Assembly (NCBI GenBank): GCA_020633235.1
Contig: JACKEA010000007.1
Span: forward strand, 186,001-250,000
Direction of reading: 5' to 3'
DNA: 64,000 nucleotides
Origin: Polyangiaceae bacterium
GTDB lineage: Bacteria > Myxococcota_A > Polyangia > Polyangiales > Polyangiaceae
The notes beneath the pieces were generated by a model. It was not told the origin of the DNA. It was given only the letters and a program-made list of their open reading frames with translations, and ran no database searches. Position numbers and translations under genes: made by a program. Below, in pieces: positions 31,873-40,425 of the stretch. Every line of letters starts with the position of its first letter. Position 1 is the stretch's first letter.

Positions 31873-33765
31873 TCAGTCGTCTTCGACGACGGACCGGACC
31901 GACAGCTCTGCGAGCTGCTCGGGACTCACCGCGTTGGGCGCGTCGCTCATCACGTCCGTGCCCTTTTGCGTCTTGGGGAACGCGATCACGTCGCGGATGC
32001 TGTCGCTGCCGGCGAGCAGCATCGCGAGGCGATCCATGCCCAGGGCGATGCCGCCGTGGGGCGGCGCGCCGTAGCGCAGCGCCTGCAGCAAGAAGCCGAA
32101 CTTCTCCTGCGCGTCCTCGTCCTTGATGCCCAGCGCGGCGAACACCTTCGCCTGCACCTCGGGATCGTGCAAACGAATGGAACCGCCGGCGATTTCGAAG
32201 CCGTTCAGCACCAGGTCGTAGCGGTAGCAGAGCACCTTGCCGGGATCCTTCTCGATCAGATCCACGTGCTCGTCGTGGGGTCGGGTGAAGGCATGGTGAG
32301 CCGCGGCCCAGCGGTTCTTCTCGTCGTCGTACTCGAACAGCGGCGGATCCACGACCCACAGGAAGTTCCAGTTGTTACCGTGGCCCACCTCCGGAATCAG
32401 CCCGAGCTTCTTGCCCAGGTGCACGCGCAGGTTCGCCATCACGGTGTGCACCACCGCGCTCTTGCCGCTCTGGAACAGGATCAGATCGCCGTCCCCCGCT
32501 CCCACGGCCGCGTTGATCTCCGTGCGCATCTCCGGCGTGATGGTCTTGGCCAGGGGGGATTGCGTCCAAGAGCCGTCCGCCGCCACCTTGGCCCGCGCCA
32601 AGCCCGCGGCGCCCATGCTCTTGGCCAGCTGCTCGAGCTTGTCGGCTTCCGTGCGCGACAGCCCAGCGCTGGCCGGCACCACCATGGCCTTGACGATCTC
32701 CGCCGGCAGGTCCGTGCGGTAGGTACCGTTCTTGAACTTCTCGGCGATGGGCGCCCAGAACGGGATGCCACCGCCGCCGTGCTTCACCACCAGCTCGGTG
32801 AGATCCGTGTGCTTCATGCCGAAGCGCAGATCCGGCTTGTCGTTGCCGTAGTCGCGCATGGACTCGTCGAAGCGCAGGTGAGGGAAGTGCCCGCTGGGGT
32901 ACAGCTCTTTCAGGTCGATGCCGAGGGCAGCCTTCCAGATGGCGAACACCAGGCCCTCCACCAGGGAGAACACGTCGTCCTGATTCACGAAGGACATCTC
33001 GATGTCGATCTGCGTGAACTCCGGCTGGCGATCGAGACGCAGGTCCTCGTCCCGGAAGCAGCGCACGATCTGGAAGTAACGTTCGTAGCCCGCCACCATG
33101 AACAGCTGCTTGAAGATCTGCGGGCTCTCCGCGAGGGCGTAGAACTTCCCGGGGCTGAGGCGCGCCGGAACCAAGAAGTTCCGCGCACCGCCGGGGGTGT
33201 ACTTCACCAGGAACGGCGTCTCGATCTCGAGGCAGCCCTGGCTCGAGAGATAGTTGCGCGTCGCCTGGTTGATGTCATGGCGCATGCGGAGCGAGCGCTG
33301 CAGCGGCCGCCGGCGCAGGTCCAAGTAGCGGTACTGCAGACGGATCTCTTCGCGGGTGTCGAGCTTGTCGGCGATCTCGAAGGGCGGCGTCTCCGCGCGG
33401 TTGAACACCGTGGCCTCCGTCACCACCACCTCGATCTCGCCGGTGGCGAGGTTCGGGTTGGTGGCGGACACCATCTTGTCTTCCTTCTTGCTCCACTGCT
33501 CGCCGCGGGAGCGCACCCGTCCGCGGATGCCGACCACCCACTCGCCGCGGAGCTGCTCCGCGAGATCGTGGGCTTCTTGGGACGCCTCGGGATCGAACAC
33601 CACCTGGGTGATGCCCTCGCGGTCCCGGAGGTCCACGAAGATGAGCTTTCCGTGATCGCGACGGCTATCCACCCAGCCGAACAGCACGACCTCGCTATCG
33701 ATGTCGGATGCGCGGAGCTGAGCGTTGTGGTGAGTGCGTTTGAGCTCGTCGATGAAGCGGGCCAC
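31873..33765 (-). CDS. aspS: Aspartyl-tRNA synthetase
   Basis: Class IIb synthetase, 630 aa, bacterial type. Order: OB-fold anticodon-binding domain (GWVDSRRDHGKLIFVDLRDR), the catalytic core with the motif-2 region FRDEDLRLDRQPEFTQID, the bacterial GAD insertion (LAKSMGAAGLARAK region), and motif 3 GIALGMDRLAMLL. The GTG at 33765 (MARFIDELKR) has AGGAGG at 5-nt spacing; reading further upstream is unsupported. Somewhat longer than the usual 590 aa. Whether it also charges tRNA-Asn cannot be decided here. Confidence 0.95.
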   Translation of the reverse strand: MARFIDELKRTHHNAQLRASDIDSEVVLFGWVDSRRDHGKLIFVDLRDREGITQVVFDPEASQEAHDLAEQLRGEWVVGIRGRVRSRGEQWSKKEDKMVSATNPNLATGEIEVVVTEATVFNRAETPPFEIADKLDTREEIRLQYRYLDLRRRPLQRSLRMRHDINQATRNYLSSQGCLEIETPFLVKYTPGGARNFLVPARLSPGKFYALAESPQIFKQLFMVAGYERYFQIVRCFRDEDLRLDRQPEFTQIDIEMSFVNQDDVFSLVEGLVFAIWKAALGIDLKELYPSGHFPHLRFDESMRDYGNDKPDLRFGMKHTDLTELVVKHGGGGIPFWAPIAEKFKNGTYRTDLPAEIVKAMVVPASAGLSRTEADKLEQLAKSMGAAGLARAKVAADGSWTQSPLAKTITPEMRTEINAAVGAGDGDLILFQSGKSAVVHTVMANLRVHLGKKLGLIPEVGHGNNWNFLWVVDPPLFEYDDEKNRWAAAHHAFTRPHDEHVDLIEKDPGKVLCYRYDLVLNGFEIAGGSIRLHDPEVQAKVFAALGIKDEDAQEKFGFLLQALRYGAPPHGGIALGMDRLAMLLAGSDSIRDVIAFPKTQKGTDVMSDAPNAVSPEQLAELSVRSVVEDD

Positions 33766-33906
33766 GGTGACCTCCTGGAAGGCAGAGGCTTGTAGCACGG
33801 CCCTCCCCGCAAAAAACCTGGGGCTTTTCTCGCGCCGGCGTCCGTCACCCGGGCGCAAAGCCCCGGAAATTGGGCCGAAATCCCCGAGTGTGGCACGTGG
33901 GGGAGC

Positions 33907-35730
33907 GTGCGCGTCGAGCTTGGCGAAACCCCGCAGGATCGCTACCGCCACTGGCTGCACCCGGTGTGCGCCTGGGCGGCCCTGGTCCTGCCCCTGTTGG
34001 TGACGCTGTGGCGTGCGTCCACTGGCACGCAGTGGCGTGACGACATGGCCATCGTGCGTGGCCTGGGGCTGGTGCCCCTCGGCGGCGAAGGCACCGTGTC
34101 CAGCGTGGTGATGCAGCTCTTCGCGCTGCTCCCGTTGGGCGGCCGCCTGCTGCGCGCCTCCCTGGCCAGCGCCCTGGCATTGGCGGTGGCGGCGCGCCTC
34201 GTCTACGCCCTCGCCGTCCGACTGCTGGACGAGAACGCGTGGACCCCACGGCTCACACCGCTCTTGGCTTTCGCCGCGGCCCTCACCACCACCCTCTCCC
34301 CCACCTGGCAGCTCGAAGGCACCATCGCCGGCGGCGCCACGCTGGCGGCGTGCTTGGTGCTGCTGGGTGTGATGCTGCGCCCCGACGGTCGCGTGGGCGA
34401 CGCGCGGGTGTGGCTGGGCTACGGCGCGTTCATCGCCATCACCTCGCTGGAGAGCCACGCCGCGGGAGCCGCGCTGTTGGTCGCCATCGCGGTGCAGGTC
34501 GGCGTGCTGGGCGAAACCCCGCCGCGCCGCAACGTGGGTCTGCTCGCCGCGGGCGCATTGGTCACGGCCGCGCTGTGCCTCGTGCCGCTGGCCGTGCGTC
34601 CCTTTGCCGAACGCTCTTGGGTGCACCTCGGCTTCGGCCTGTCCGCAACCGACATCAGCGCCGTGGACACCGCCGCCCAGCGTCCCGGCGCCCTCGCCTC
34701 CTGGTTCCGCGAGATCGGCATGATCGCCGTCGCCCTCGCCGCCGTGGGCGGCGTCTGGGGTGTGGTGCGCGGCCGCACGCGCTGGCTCGCCGCGCCGCTC
34801 GTCGCGCTGGTGTTGGCCGACGTCTGCTTCCCCGCGAGCCGCGCCGGCGTGCTCGCCAGTGATCCCCTCGCCTCGGTGCGCCTGCTCGCCGTCGCCGGCT
34901 TGGGCATCGGCGCCGCCCTCGGCGTCCACACCCTGGCCGTGGGTCTCGGTCGCGCCAAGATCCCCTTCGCCCAGCCCGCCGCCGCGCTCCTCGTGGTCTT
35001 CGACTTCACGCTGGTGCTGATGACCGGCGAGGATTCCTCCTACGTCGCGGATCGCCGTTCGCAAAACGCCGCCGAGGTGTGGACCGACGAGGCGCTGAGC
35101 GCGCTGCCCAATCGCAGCCTGATCTTGGTGCGATCGCAGGCCGTGGCCTGGCGGCTGTGGGCCGCCCGCGTGGTACGTGGCGAGCGACCGGATCTCGTCG
35201 TGGTTCCTCTACCCTTGCTCGACAAGGGCAGTGTGGCCACCAGCCTGCTCACGATGGAGCCGAACCTCGCGCCGCTGATCCGCGAGATGTCCCTCGCCGG
35301 CAAGCCGAACGAATACTCCCTCTCCGTGCTCAGCGACACTCGGCCGCTGTACGTGGAGCTCGACCCCAGCTGGGATCGCCGGCTCGTGGACCACATGATC
35401 CCGAAGCAGCTGTGGGTCGCCTTCGCGCCGCACGCGGTGGGCCGTTCGGACCGCGTCGCCGGACGCAAGCACGGGCGCCGCGCTTTCGAGCGCGTGCTGT
35501 CCGCCGCCAGCACCCCGACGCATCAAGACAGCGCCACCCTCGCCGTCCTCGGCGCGCGGGCCGAAGAGCAAGCCTTCGCCCTCGCCGCCCTGGGGGATCG
35601 CGGCGCGGTGGGCGAGATCCTCGCCGACATCAAGCGCATCGACCCGGCGAGCCCCTTCGCCAGCGAGCTCGAAGCGCGCATGAAGAAACACCGCCGCGGC
35701 CGCGTCGACGTCTCCGGGCTGCTCGAATAG
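33907..35730 (+). CDS. Large integral membrane protein, DUF2723/glycosyltransferase-like
   Basis: 607 aa from GTG 33907. The first 370 residues contain about ten hydrophobic helices (for example AWAALVLPLLVTLW, AASLASALALAVAA-type stretches, LLAAGALVTAALCLVPLAV). The C-terminal 230 residues are soluble (ALSALPNRSLILVRSQAVAWRLW) and mention a periplasmic-type domain. The WRDDMAIVRGLG segment in the first loop resembles the acidic loop of GT-C-type enzymes such as DUF2723 proteins. Glycosyl transfer to proteins or lipids is a guess. Confidence 0.7.
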   Translation: MRVELGETPQDRYRHWLHPVCAWAALVLPLLVTLWRASTGTQWRDDMAIVRGLGLVPLGGEGTVSSVVMQLFALLPLGGRLLRASLASALALAVAARLVYALAVRLLDENAWTPRLTPLLAFAAALTTTLSPTWQLEGTIAGGATLAACLVLLGVMLRPDGRVGDARVWLGYGAFIAITSLESHAAGAALLVAIAVQVGVLGETPPRRNVGLLAAGALVTAALCLVPLAVRPFAERSWVHLGFGLSATDISAVDTAAQRPGALASWFREIGMIAVALAAVGGVWGVVRGRTRWLAAPLVALVLADVCFPASRAGVLASDPLASVRLLAVAGLGIGAALGVHTLAVGLGRAKIPFAQPAAALLVVFDFTLVLMTGEDSSYVADRRSQNAAEVWTDEALSALPNRSLILVRSQAVAWRLWAARVVRGERPDLVVVPLPLLDKGSVATSLLTMEPNLAPLIREMSLAGKPNEYSLSVLSDTRPLYVELDPSWDRRLVDHMIPKQLWVAFAPHAVGRSDRVAGRKHGRRAFERVLSAASTPTHQDSATLAVLGARAEEQAFALAALGDRGAVGEILADIKRIDPASPFASELEARMKKHRRGRVDVSGLLE

Positions 35731-36450
35731 TCAAAGATCGACGTTCAAATCCGGCGCCACGCGCTTCGCTCCGGCGTACACGGCGTCGCGCACGTTGGAC
35801 ATGAAGTCGTTCCACAGCACGTCCTCGCGATCCTTCGCGTTGATGCTGCCCGCCACTTCCGTGCTGCTCGTCGCCGAAAGCTTGGCGCTGCACAGCGGCT
35901 TCGCCTTCTCCAGGTCGAACACCTGCAAGATCCCGGAGTACTTGCCGCCGCTGAAGCGCTCGCCGTCGAGCTTCGGCCCCGTCCGCTCGCTGGCCCGCAG
36001 CACTCCGAGGTAGGCGTACTCGCGGCCGAGCTTCTTCACGTTCCACAGCGCGTCGATGGCCTGCTGCTGGGTAGCCGCTCGCGCGCTGGGCGTCACCACC
36101 CGCAGCGCCGGCGTGGTCAGCTCCTTCCAGCGCGCATCGCTGCCCGAATAGGGCACGCGGTCCGGATGCGCGAAGCGACCAAGGTACTCGTACTCGGCGA
36201 TCGCCATGCGCCCCCCAGCGAGCCCTTCACACGGCTTCTCCTCGGCCTTGGCCGGCTCCGGCGTCCGCGCGTGCATCTCGATCAGCGGCTTCGTCAGGGC
36301 ATCGATCTTGCCGCGCGTCTCCTGAAGCTCCTTGCCATCGTCTGGATGTTGGTCCGCCGCGGAACCACCCTTGTCGCACCCGCTGGCCAGCCCGGCGACG
36401 ACGAGGGCGGCCACGGCACTGCTACGAATCATGTCGTCGAAGTTCCGCAC
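35731..36450 (-). CDS. Lipoprotein with repeat-encoded insert, unknown function
   Basis: 239 aa (M at residue 7 is an alternative start). The signal ends VVAGLASGC (lipidated). Directly after the Cys, the dispersed repeat at 36348-36366 is read in frame as GGSAADQHP. The mature domain is mostly helical with a conserved-looking ALWNVKKLGREYAYLGVLRASERTGP segment. No family recognised. Divergent from the 36510 gene. Confidence 0.65.
   Translation of the reverse strand: MRNFDDMIRSSAVAALVVAGLASGCDKGGSAADQHPDDGKELQETRGKIDALTKPLIEMHARTPEPAKAEEKPCEGLAGGRMAIAEYEYLGRFAHPDRVPYSGSDARWKELTTPALRVVTPSARAATQQQAIDALWNVKKLGREYAYLGVLRASERTGPKLDGERFSGGKYSGILQVFDLEKAKPLCSAKLSATSSTEVAGSINAKDREDVLWNDFMSNVRDAVYAGAKRVAPDLNVDL
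36348..36366. repeat. Dispersed 20-bp repeat within a lipoprotein gene
   Basis: TGTTGGTCCGCCGCGGAACC (inverted orientation), inside codons for residues just after the lipidated Cys of the 35731-36450 gene. Confidence 0.8.
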
Positions 36451-36509
36451 GGTAACCTTCGCGCGGCAAGGCTTTCGCCGGTGTCGATTCGGGGGCTACT
36501 CTTCGAATC

Positions 36510-37082
36510 GTGGCGAGGGAGCCCGCGATTCGAGCGCTGCTGTCGCAGCTCGTGTGGAAGTGGTTGGAGCAGGGGGACCGAAACGACCTGGCTCGAATCC
36601 AGGCGCGCCTGTCGCCCGGAACGCTGCACGCCATTCAGTCGCCCTTGGGCATCGGCTGGGTGCCCATGAAGCCACACATGGAGATGTGCGTCGGCATCCA
36701 AGAGGTGTTGGGCCCCGAGGGCGCGTTCGCCCATTGGCGCCGCGTGGTGCTGGAGTTCGGCACCTCACGCATGCTGCGGGGGTTCTTCGCCATCGCCGGA
36801 CGCAGCGGAACGGATGGCGTGATCCGCCGCGTGAACGTCGCCTACGCCGCGGAGACGCGCGCCGTGGGCAGCGCGCGCTGCACGAGCACCACCGCCACCA
36901 GCGCCATCGTCGAGCTCGTCGACTTTCCATCGCCGGAGTTCGATCTGGAGACCTACGTCAATGGCTTCGCCGGCACCCTGTCGGCGTCCATCACGCTGGC
37001 AGGCGGCGCGTCCCCCGAGGTCGTCACCCACGCCAGCGGGCGCGGCGCGCGCTTTCAGCTGTCGTGGAAGACGTCCGCGTAG
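36510..37082 (+). CDS. Conserved hypothetical, DUF2378-like
   Basis: 190 aa from GTG 36510. Contains FAHWRRVVLEFGTSRMLRGFF and a regular series of beta-strands ending in FQLSWKTSA. The layout (helical N-terminus, then a strand-rich half with many Gly) resembles the 180-200-aa DUF2378-type proteins abundant in myxobacteria, but this is a resemblance only. No signal peptide. Function unknown. Confidence 0.6.
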   Translation: MAREPAIRALLSQLVWKWLEQGDRNDLARIQARLSPGTLHAIQSPLGIGWVPMKPHMEMCVGIQEVLGPEGAFAHWRRVVLEFGTSRMLRGFFAIAGRSGTDGVIRRVNVAYAAETRAVGSARCTSTTATSAIVELVDFPSPEFDLETYVNGFAGTLSASITLAGGASPEVVTHASGRGARFQLSWKTSA

Positions 37083-37085
37083 TGG

Positions 37086-37106
37086 TGTTACCGCGGCGCA
37101 CCGACA
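37086..37106. repeat. Dispersed 20-bp repeat, diverged
   Basis: GTGTTACCGCGGCGCACCGA followed by C; matches the GGTTCCGCGGCGGACCGAC form at 16 or so positions. It is 4 bp after the preceding stop. Confidence 0.55.
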
Positions 37107-37115
37107 TTCAAACGA

Positions 37116-37601
37116 TCAGCGCTGACGAGCGCGCAGCAGGCGCGTGATGTGCGCTTCGATGTCCGGGCCCGAGCGCGGCGGCGAGACGCTCACCTTGGGC
37201 ATGGCGCGGATCTGGGCGAGCAGCTCGTCGTCGTCCGCGACCTCGAGGCACTGGGCGTAGAGACCGTCCATCGCCTCTTCCACCTTGTTGTGCTCGGCGA
37301 GGATCCGCCGCGCCGTGAGCACCAGCTCCGCACGCGGCGGTGGCACCAACAGGGCAGCGAGCAACGCGTGATCCGCGCGAATGCGATCACACAGCTCCTT
37401 GGCGGCGCCGCTCTTGCGCAACGCGACCATCAAGATCGTCTCTTCCCAGGCGATGTGCTGAAGCAGGCCGTGGCGAAACGCCTGCCACGCCTCGTAGTCC
37501 ACGGAGCTGGAACCGGAGAGCGTCTGGGTGAGGAGCTCGTCCAGGCGAGCGTGATCCGCTCCCAGAAACTTCCGTACCTCAGCTGCCATTTCTCTGCCCA
37601 T
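37116..37601 (-). CDS. Hemerythrin-like protein
   Basis: 161 aa. A four-helix bundle with the hemerythrin ligand pattern: H in GADHARLDELL, HxxxH in FRHGLLQHIAWEE, H in RADHALLAALL and H/E in LAEHNKVEEAM. Such proteins bind a di-iron centre and sense or carry O2, or respond to iron or NO. An internal ATG at residue 5 (37589) is an alternative start. The C-terminal 30 residues (PRSGPDIEAHITRLL) extend beyond the core bundle. Confidence 0.85.
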   Translation of the reverse strand: MGREMAAEVRKFLGADHARLDELLTQTLSGSSSVDYEAWQAFRHGLLQHIAWEETILMVALRKSGAAKELCDRIRADHALLAALLVPPPRAELVLTARRILAEHNKVEEAMDGLYAQCLEVADDDELLAQIRAMPKVSVSPPRSGPDIEAHITRLLRARQR

Positions 37602-37762
37602 GACGTTCCAACGCGGAAGTACCCGGAGCCCTTACCCACCAGGCACTGCACCGCTCCGCGTACTACATCCCCAGAGGATGAAAAGGGGGCCCGGCGCGCG
37701 GCGATTTCCGGCAATTTCCCTGGCTCTTGCCGCATCGGGACGATGGCGCCGAACATGAGCGC

Positions 37763-39490
37763 ATGGCAGGCGCCAGCGAAGACCCCGTCGTCGTGGATCC
37801 ATCCTTCGGTCCGGCACCCGAATTTCTTCGACGCTACGACGAGAGCGAGGTGCTCGGAGAGGGCGGCATGGGCACCGTGGCGTCGTGTCTGGATCGCCAG
37901 ATCGGACGCCACGTCGCGCTGAAGCGACTGCGCTCCCAAGAAGGGGAGAACGCGCGGCGCTTCGTGCGCGAAGCCCGCATCCAAGGGCAGCTCGAGCATC
38001 CCAGCGTGCCTCCGGTGTACGAGCTGGACGTCGATCCCGATGGCGCGCCGTTCTTCACCATGAAGCGCGTGCGCGGCGTGACGCTCAAAGAAGCCCTGCG
38101 GCGCCTCAAGTGGTACCCCGAGCGCTACGGAGAGAGCTATTCCCTGCGGCGACTCCTCGGGGCGTTCGGCCGCGTGTGTCTCGCGGTGGACTACGCACAC
38201 CGCCGCGGCGTGCTGCATCGCGACCTGAAGCCGGCCAACATCATGCTGGGCGACTACGGCGAGGTCACCGTGATCGATTGGGGCATCGCGCGGCTCGTGG
38301 GTGACGTGGAGTCGGACACGGTGCTGTGCACGCCGGGCTATGCGTCGCCGGAGCAGATCGCCGGACGCGAGTTGTCACCGGCGAGTGACGTGTACGCCCT
38401 GGGCGCCATCCTGTTCGAGATCCTGACGCTCGAGCGGCTGCACCCCGCCGACGCGAACGCGGCGGAGGACGCTACCCTCGCCGGCCAGCTGGACGCGCCG
38501 TCGGCGCGCAAGCCCGACGCGGACCCCGAGCTCGACGCCATTTGCCTGCGCGCGCTGGCGCTGGAGCCCGCCGATCGCTTTTCCTCCGCGCGCGAGCTGT
38601 ACGAAGCCGTGGAGAGTCATCTCGACGGCCAGCGCGACGCCGAGCGCCGTCGTGCCCTGGCCGACGAGCATGCTCAGCACGCCATGACGCAGATCCGAAG
38701 CGAGCTCACCCTCGACGCACGCAAGACGGCGCTTGGCGAAATCGGTCGCGCCCTCACCTTGGATCCCGGCAACGCCGTCGCCCTCGAGGCGCTGGCCGCT
38801 CTCACCGCCGCGCCCCTCGGCGGTCTGCCGCCCGAGGTGGAAGACTCCCTCGCGCGTACTCGGCACGAGCAAACCCGCTGGGCCGCGAACGTCGCCGGTG
38901 CCAGCTACCTCACGCTGTTCTTGTACCTCCCGCTGTTCTTCTGGGCCGGGATCCTGAACGGCGCCGCTCTCGTCGTCTTCTACGTTCTCGTCGTCGGTGC
39001 CGCCGCCATCACCCTCGCCGTCGGCCGCGCGCAGCGTCCCCATGTTGGTGCCGTGCTGCTCGCCATGCTGCTGTCCAACGCCGCGTTCGCGACGACCACC
39101 GTGCTCTTCGGCCCGCTCGTCTTGATGCCCGGTCTCGTCGCCGTCAACACCACCGCCTACGCGCTGCTCCTGGACAAACCCTGGCGCACCGTCACCATCG
39201 TCGGCGGTATCGCCTTCGTCCTCGTCCCCGCCCTGGTGGAAGCCTTCGGCATTGCCGGCACGCCACACTATGCCTTCGGTCCCCAAGGCATGACCGTCGC
39301 CTCCGGCGCCATCGCCCTCACCCGCGCCCCCGCGCTGGTCTTGCTCCTGGTCGGCAGCGTCGCGACCGTCATCACCGGCGCCTTCGCCACCTCACGCATG
39401 CGCGACGCCCTGGGCCAAGCCGAGCTCCGTCTCGCCCTCAGCGCCTGGCACCTCCGCGAGCTCGGCCCACGCATTCACCCACCGCACTGA
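37763..39490 (+). CDS. Hanks-type Ser/Thr kinase with C-terminal membrane domain
   Basis: 575 aa from ATG 37763. The kinase domain is complete: GEGGMG loop (residues 33-38), K54 in VALKRL, E70, catalytic D154 in LHRDLKPAN, D172 in a DWG variant of the DFG motif, and APE-type YASPEQ. The C-terminal 190 residues contain about six membrane helices (LTLFLYLPLFFWAGI, VFYVLVVGAAAITLAV and others). A family of membrane-tethered signalling kinases abundant in myxobacteria. The stop codon lies inside the first unit of a tandem 49-bp repeat. Confidence 0.92.
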   Translation: MAGASEDPVVVDPSFGPAPEFLRRYDESEVLGEGGMGTVASCLDRQIGRHVALKRLRSQEGENARRFVREARIQGQLEHPSVPPVYELDVDPDGAPFFTMKRVRGVTLKEALRRLKWYPERYGESYSLRRLLGAFGRVCLAVDYAHRRGVLHRDLKPANIMLGDYGEVTVIDWGIARLVGDVESDTVLCTPGYASPEQIAGRELSPASDVYALGAILFEILTLERLHPADANAAEDATLAGQLDAPSARKPDADPELDAICLRALALEPADRFSSARELYEAVESHLDGQRDAERRRALADEHAQHAMTQIRSELTLDARKTALGEIGRALTLDPGNAVALEALAALTAAPLGGLPPEVEDSLARTRHEQTRWAANVAGASYLTLFLYLPLFFWAGILNGAALVVFYVLVVGAAAITLAVGRAQRPHVGAVLLAMLLSNAAFATTTVLFGPLVLMPGLVAVNTTAYALLLDKPWRTVTIVGGIAFVLVPALVEAFGIAGTPHYAFGPQGMTVASGAIALTRAPALVLLLVGSVATVITGAFATSRMRDALGQAELRLALSAWHLRELGPRIHPPH

Positions 39491-39683
39491 CGCCCTTCCG
39501 CATTGGAACGTCTGCCCACGCATTCACCCGCCGCACTGATTCCCTTCCGCGTTGGAACGTCGGCCACGCATTCACCCATGCCACGGTCACCCTCTCCCCA
39601 TTCACCACCCCACTGCCGCCCTCTCTGCATTCACCACGCCACTGCCGCGCTCTCTACATTTGAATGTCGGCCCGCCGCGGAAA
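39465..39683. repeat. 49-bp tandem repeat and degenerate motif tract
   Basis: GCCCACGCATTCACCC... units of 49 bp begin at 39465 and 39514 and a partial third at 39563. They are followed by repeated CATTCACCACxCCACTGCCG words and a diverged dispersed-repeat copy (AATGTCGGCCCGCCGCGGAA, 39664-39683). Unit one encodes the last residues and stop of the kinase. Confidence 0.7.
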
Positions 39684-39710
39684 CGCCGCGGGGCGCGCAC
39701 GGAAATCTCG

Positions 39711-40091
39711 TCAAGCGCGGGACAGCCTCTTCTTCGCCCACGCCACGGCCGCGTCGAGATCACTCGTCGTCATCGTCTCGAACGGCGGCGGCGCGAGCCA
39801 ATAGACGGCCGTCATCATGCCGCGAATGATCGGCGACGCCACGACGTGGCACACACCCGCAACCTGATCTCCGAGCTCGGCAAAGGCGCTTTGTAGCTCG
39901 CTCGCCACGAGCTTGCGCAACTTGGCGTCGGGCACACCGCTCTCGGTGAGATCGAGGACGAAAGCGGCGCGCTGGCCACGCACGATTTCCCGCATCTCGT
40001 CGATATGCTGCCGCACTTCTTGCGGTTCTATCTCGACGGGCCAGCGGATGACGAACACGGGTGCCCGACTTCCGTCGATGGTCGGCTTCAT
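39711..40091 (-). CDS. STAS-like small protein
   Basis: 126 aa from ATG 40091. Beta-alpha-beta layout: APVFVIRWPVEIEPQEV, RAAFVLDLTESGVPDAK, ELQSAFAELGDQVAGVCHVV, and a helical C-terminus (LDAAVAWAKKRL). This agrees with single-domain STAS or SpoIIAA-like proteins. There is no partner anti-sigma kinase adjacent. Upstream starts inside the 40143 repeat were rejected. Confidence 0.65.
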   Translation of the reverse strand: MKPTIDGSRAPVFVIRWPVEIEPQEVRQHIDEMREIVRGQRAAFVLDLTESGVPDAKLRKLVASELQSAFAELGDQVAGVCHVVASPIIRGMMTAVYWLAPPPFETMTTSDLDAAVAWAKKRLSRA

Positions 40092-40142
40092 CCCTCCGAA
40101 GATACGCGAATCGCGCCCGCGCCCACAGCCTGGCGGGACGGG

Positions 40143-40160
40143 CATCGCGGCGGACCAACA
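40143..40160. repeat. Dispersed 20-bp repeat, diverged
   Basis: CATCGCGGCGGACCAACA; keeps the GCGGCGGACCAACA half of the family, 50 bp upstream of the STAS-like start. Confidence 0.6.
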
Positions 40161-40222
40161 GAAGATGCAGAACGGCAGTGCCCAACGCTGGAACTTCGCA
40201 ATGACCAGGGTGTCCGGCCCTC

Positions 40223-40358
40223 ATGCGCCGCGCCCTGCTGCTCTCGATCCTCCTCGCGGTGGTCGCGACCTAAAGAAGCGCAGGACCGCGCGAAGACCGA
40301 GCTGCTCCGGCGTTCCACCCTGCTCGCGAAGATCCGCCAACACCTCGCCCCGGAGTGA
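40223..40358 (+). pseudogene. Probable broken small secreted-protein gene
   Basis: ATG at 40223 opens a hydrophobic signal-like peptide (MRRALLLSILLAVVAT) that ends in TAA after 16 codons. The next frame continues in a protein-like helix, KEAQDRAKTELLRRSTLL to AKIRQHLAPE, stopping at 40358. A single base change would join them into one exported helical protein of about 44 residues. Too short to be certain. Confidence 0.3.
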
Positions 40359-40425
40359 GCGCGCTGCGCGAGGCTTCTCGCCGTGTCATACTCGCGTCGG
40401 GGCGGGGGTGATCGGGGCTGGGACC

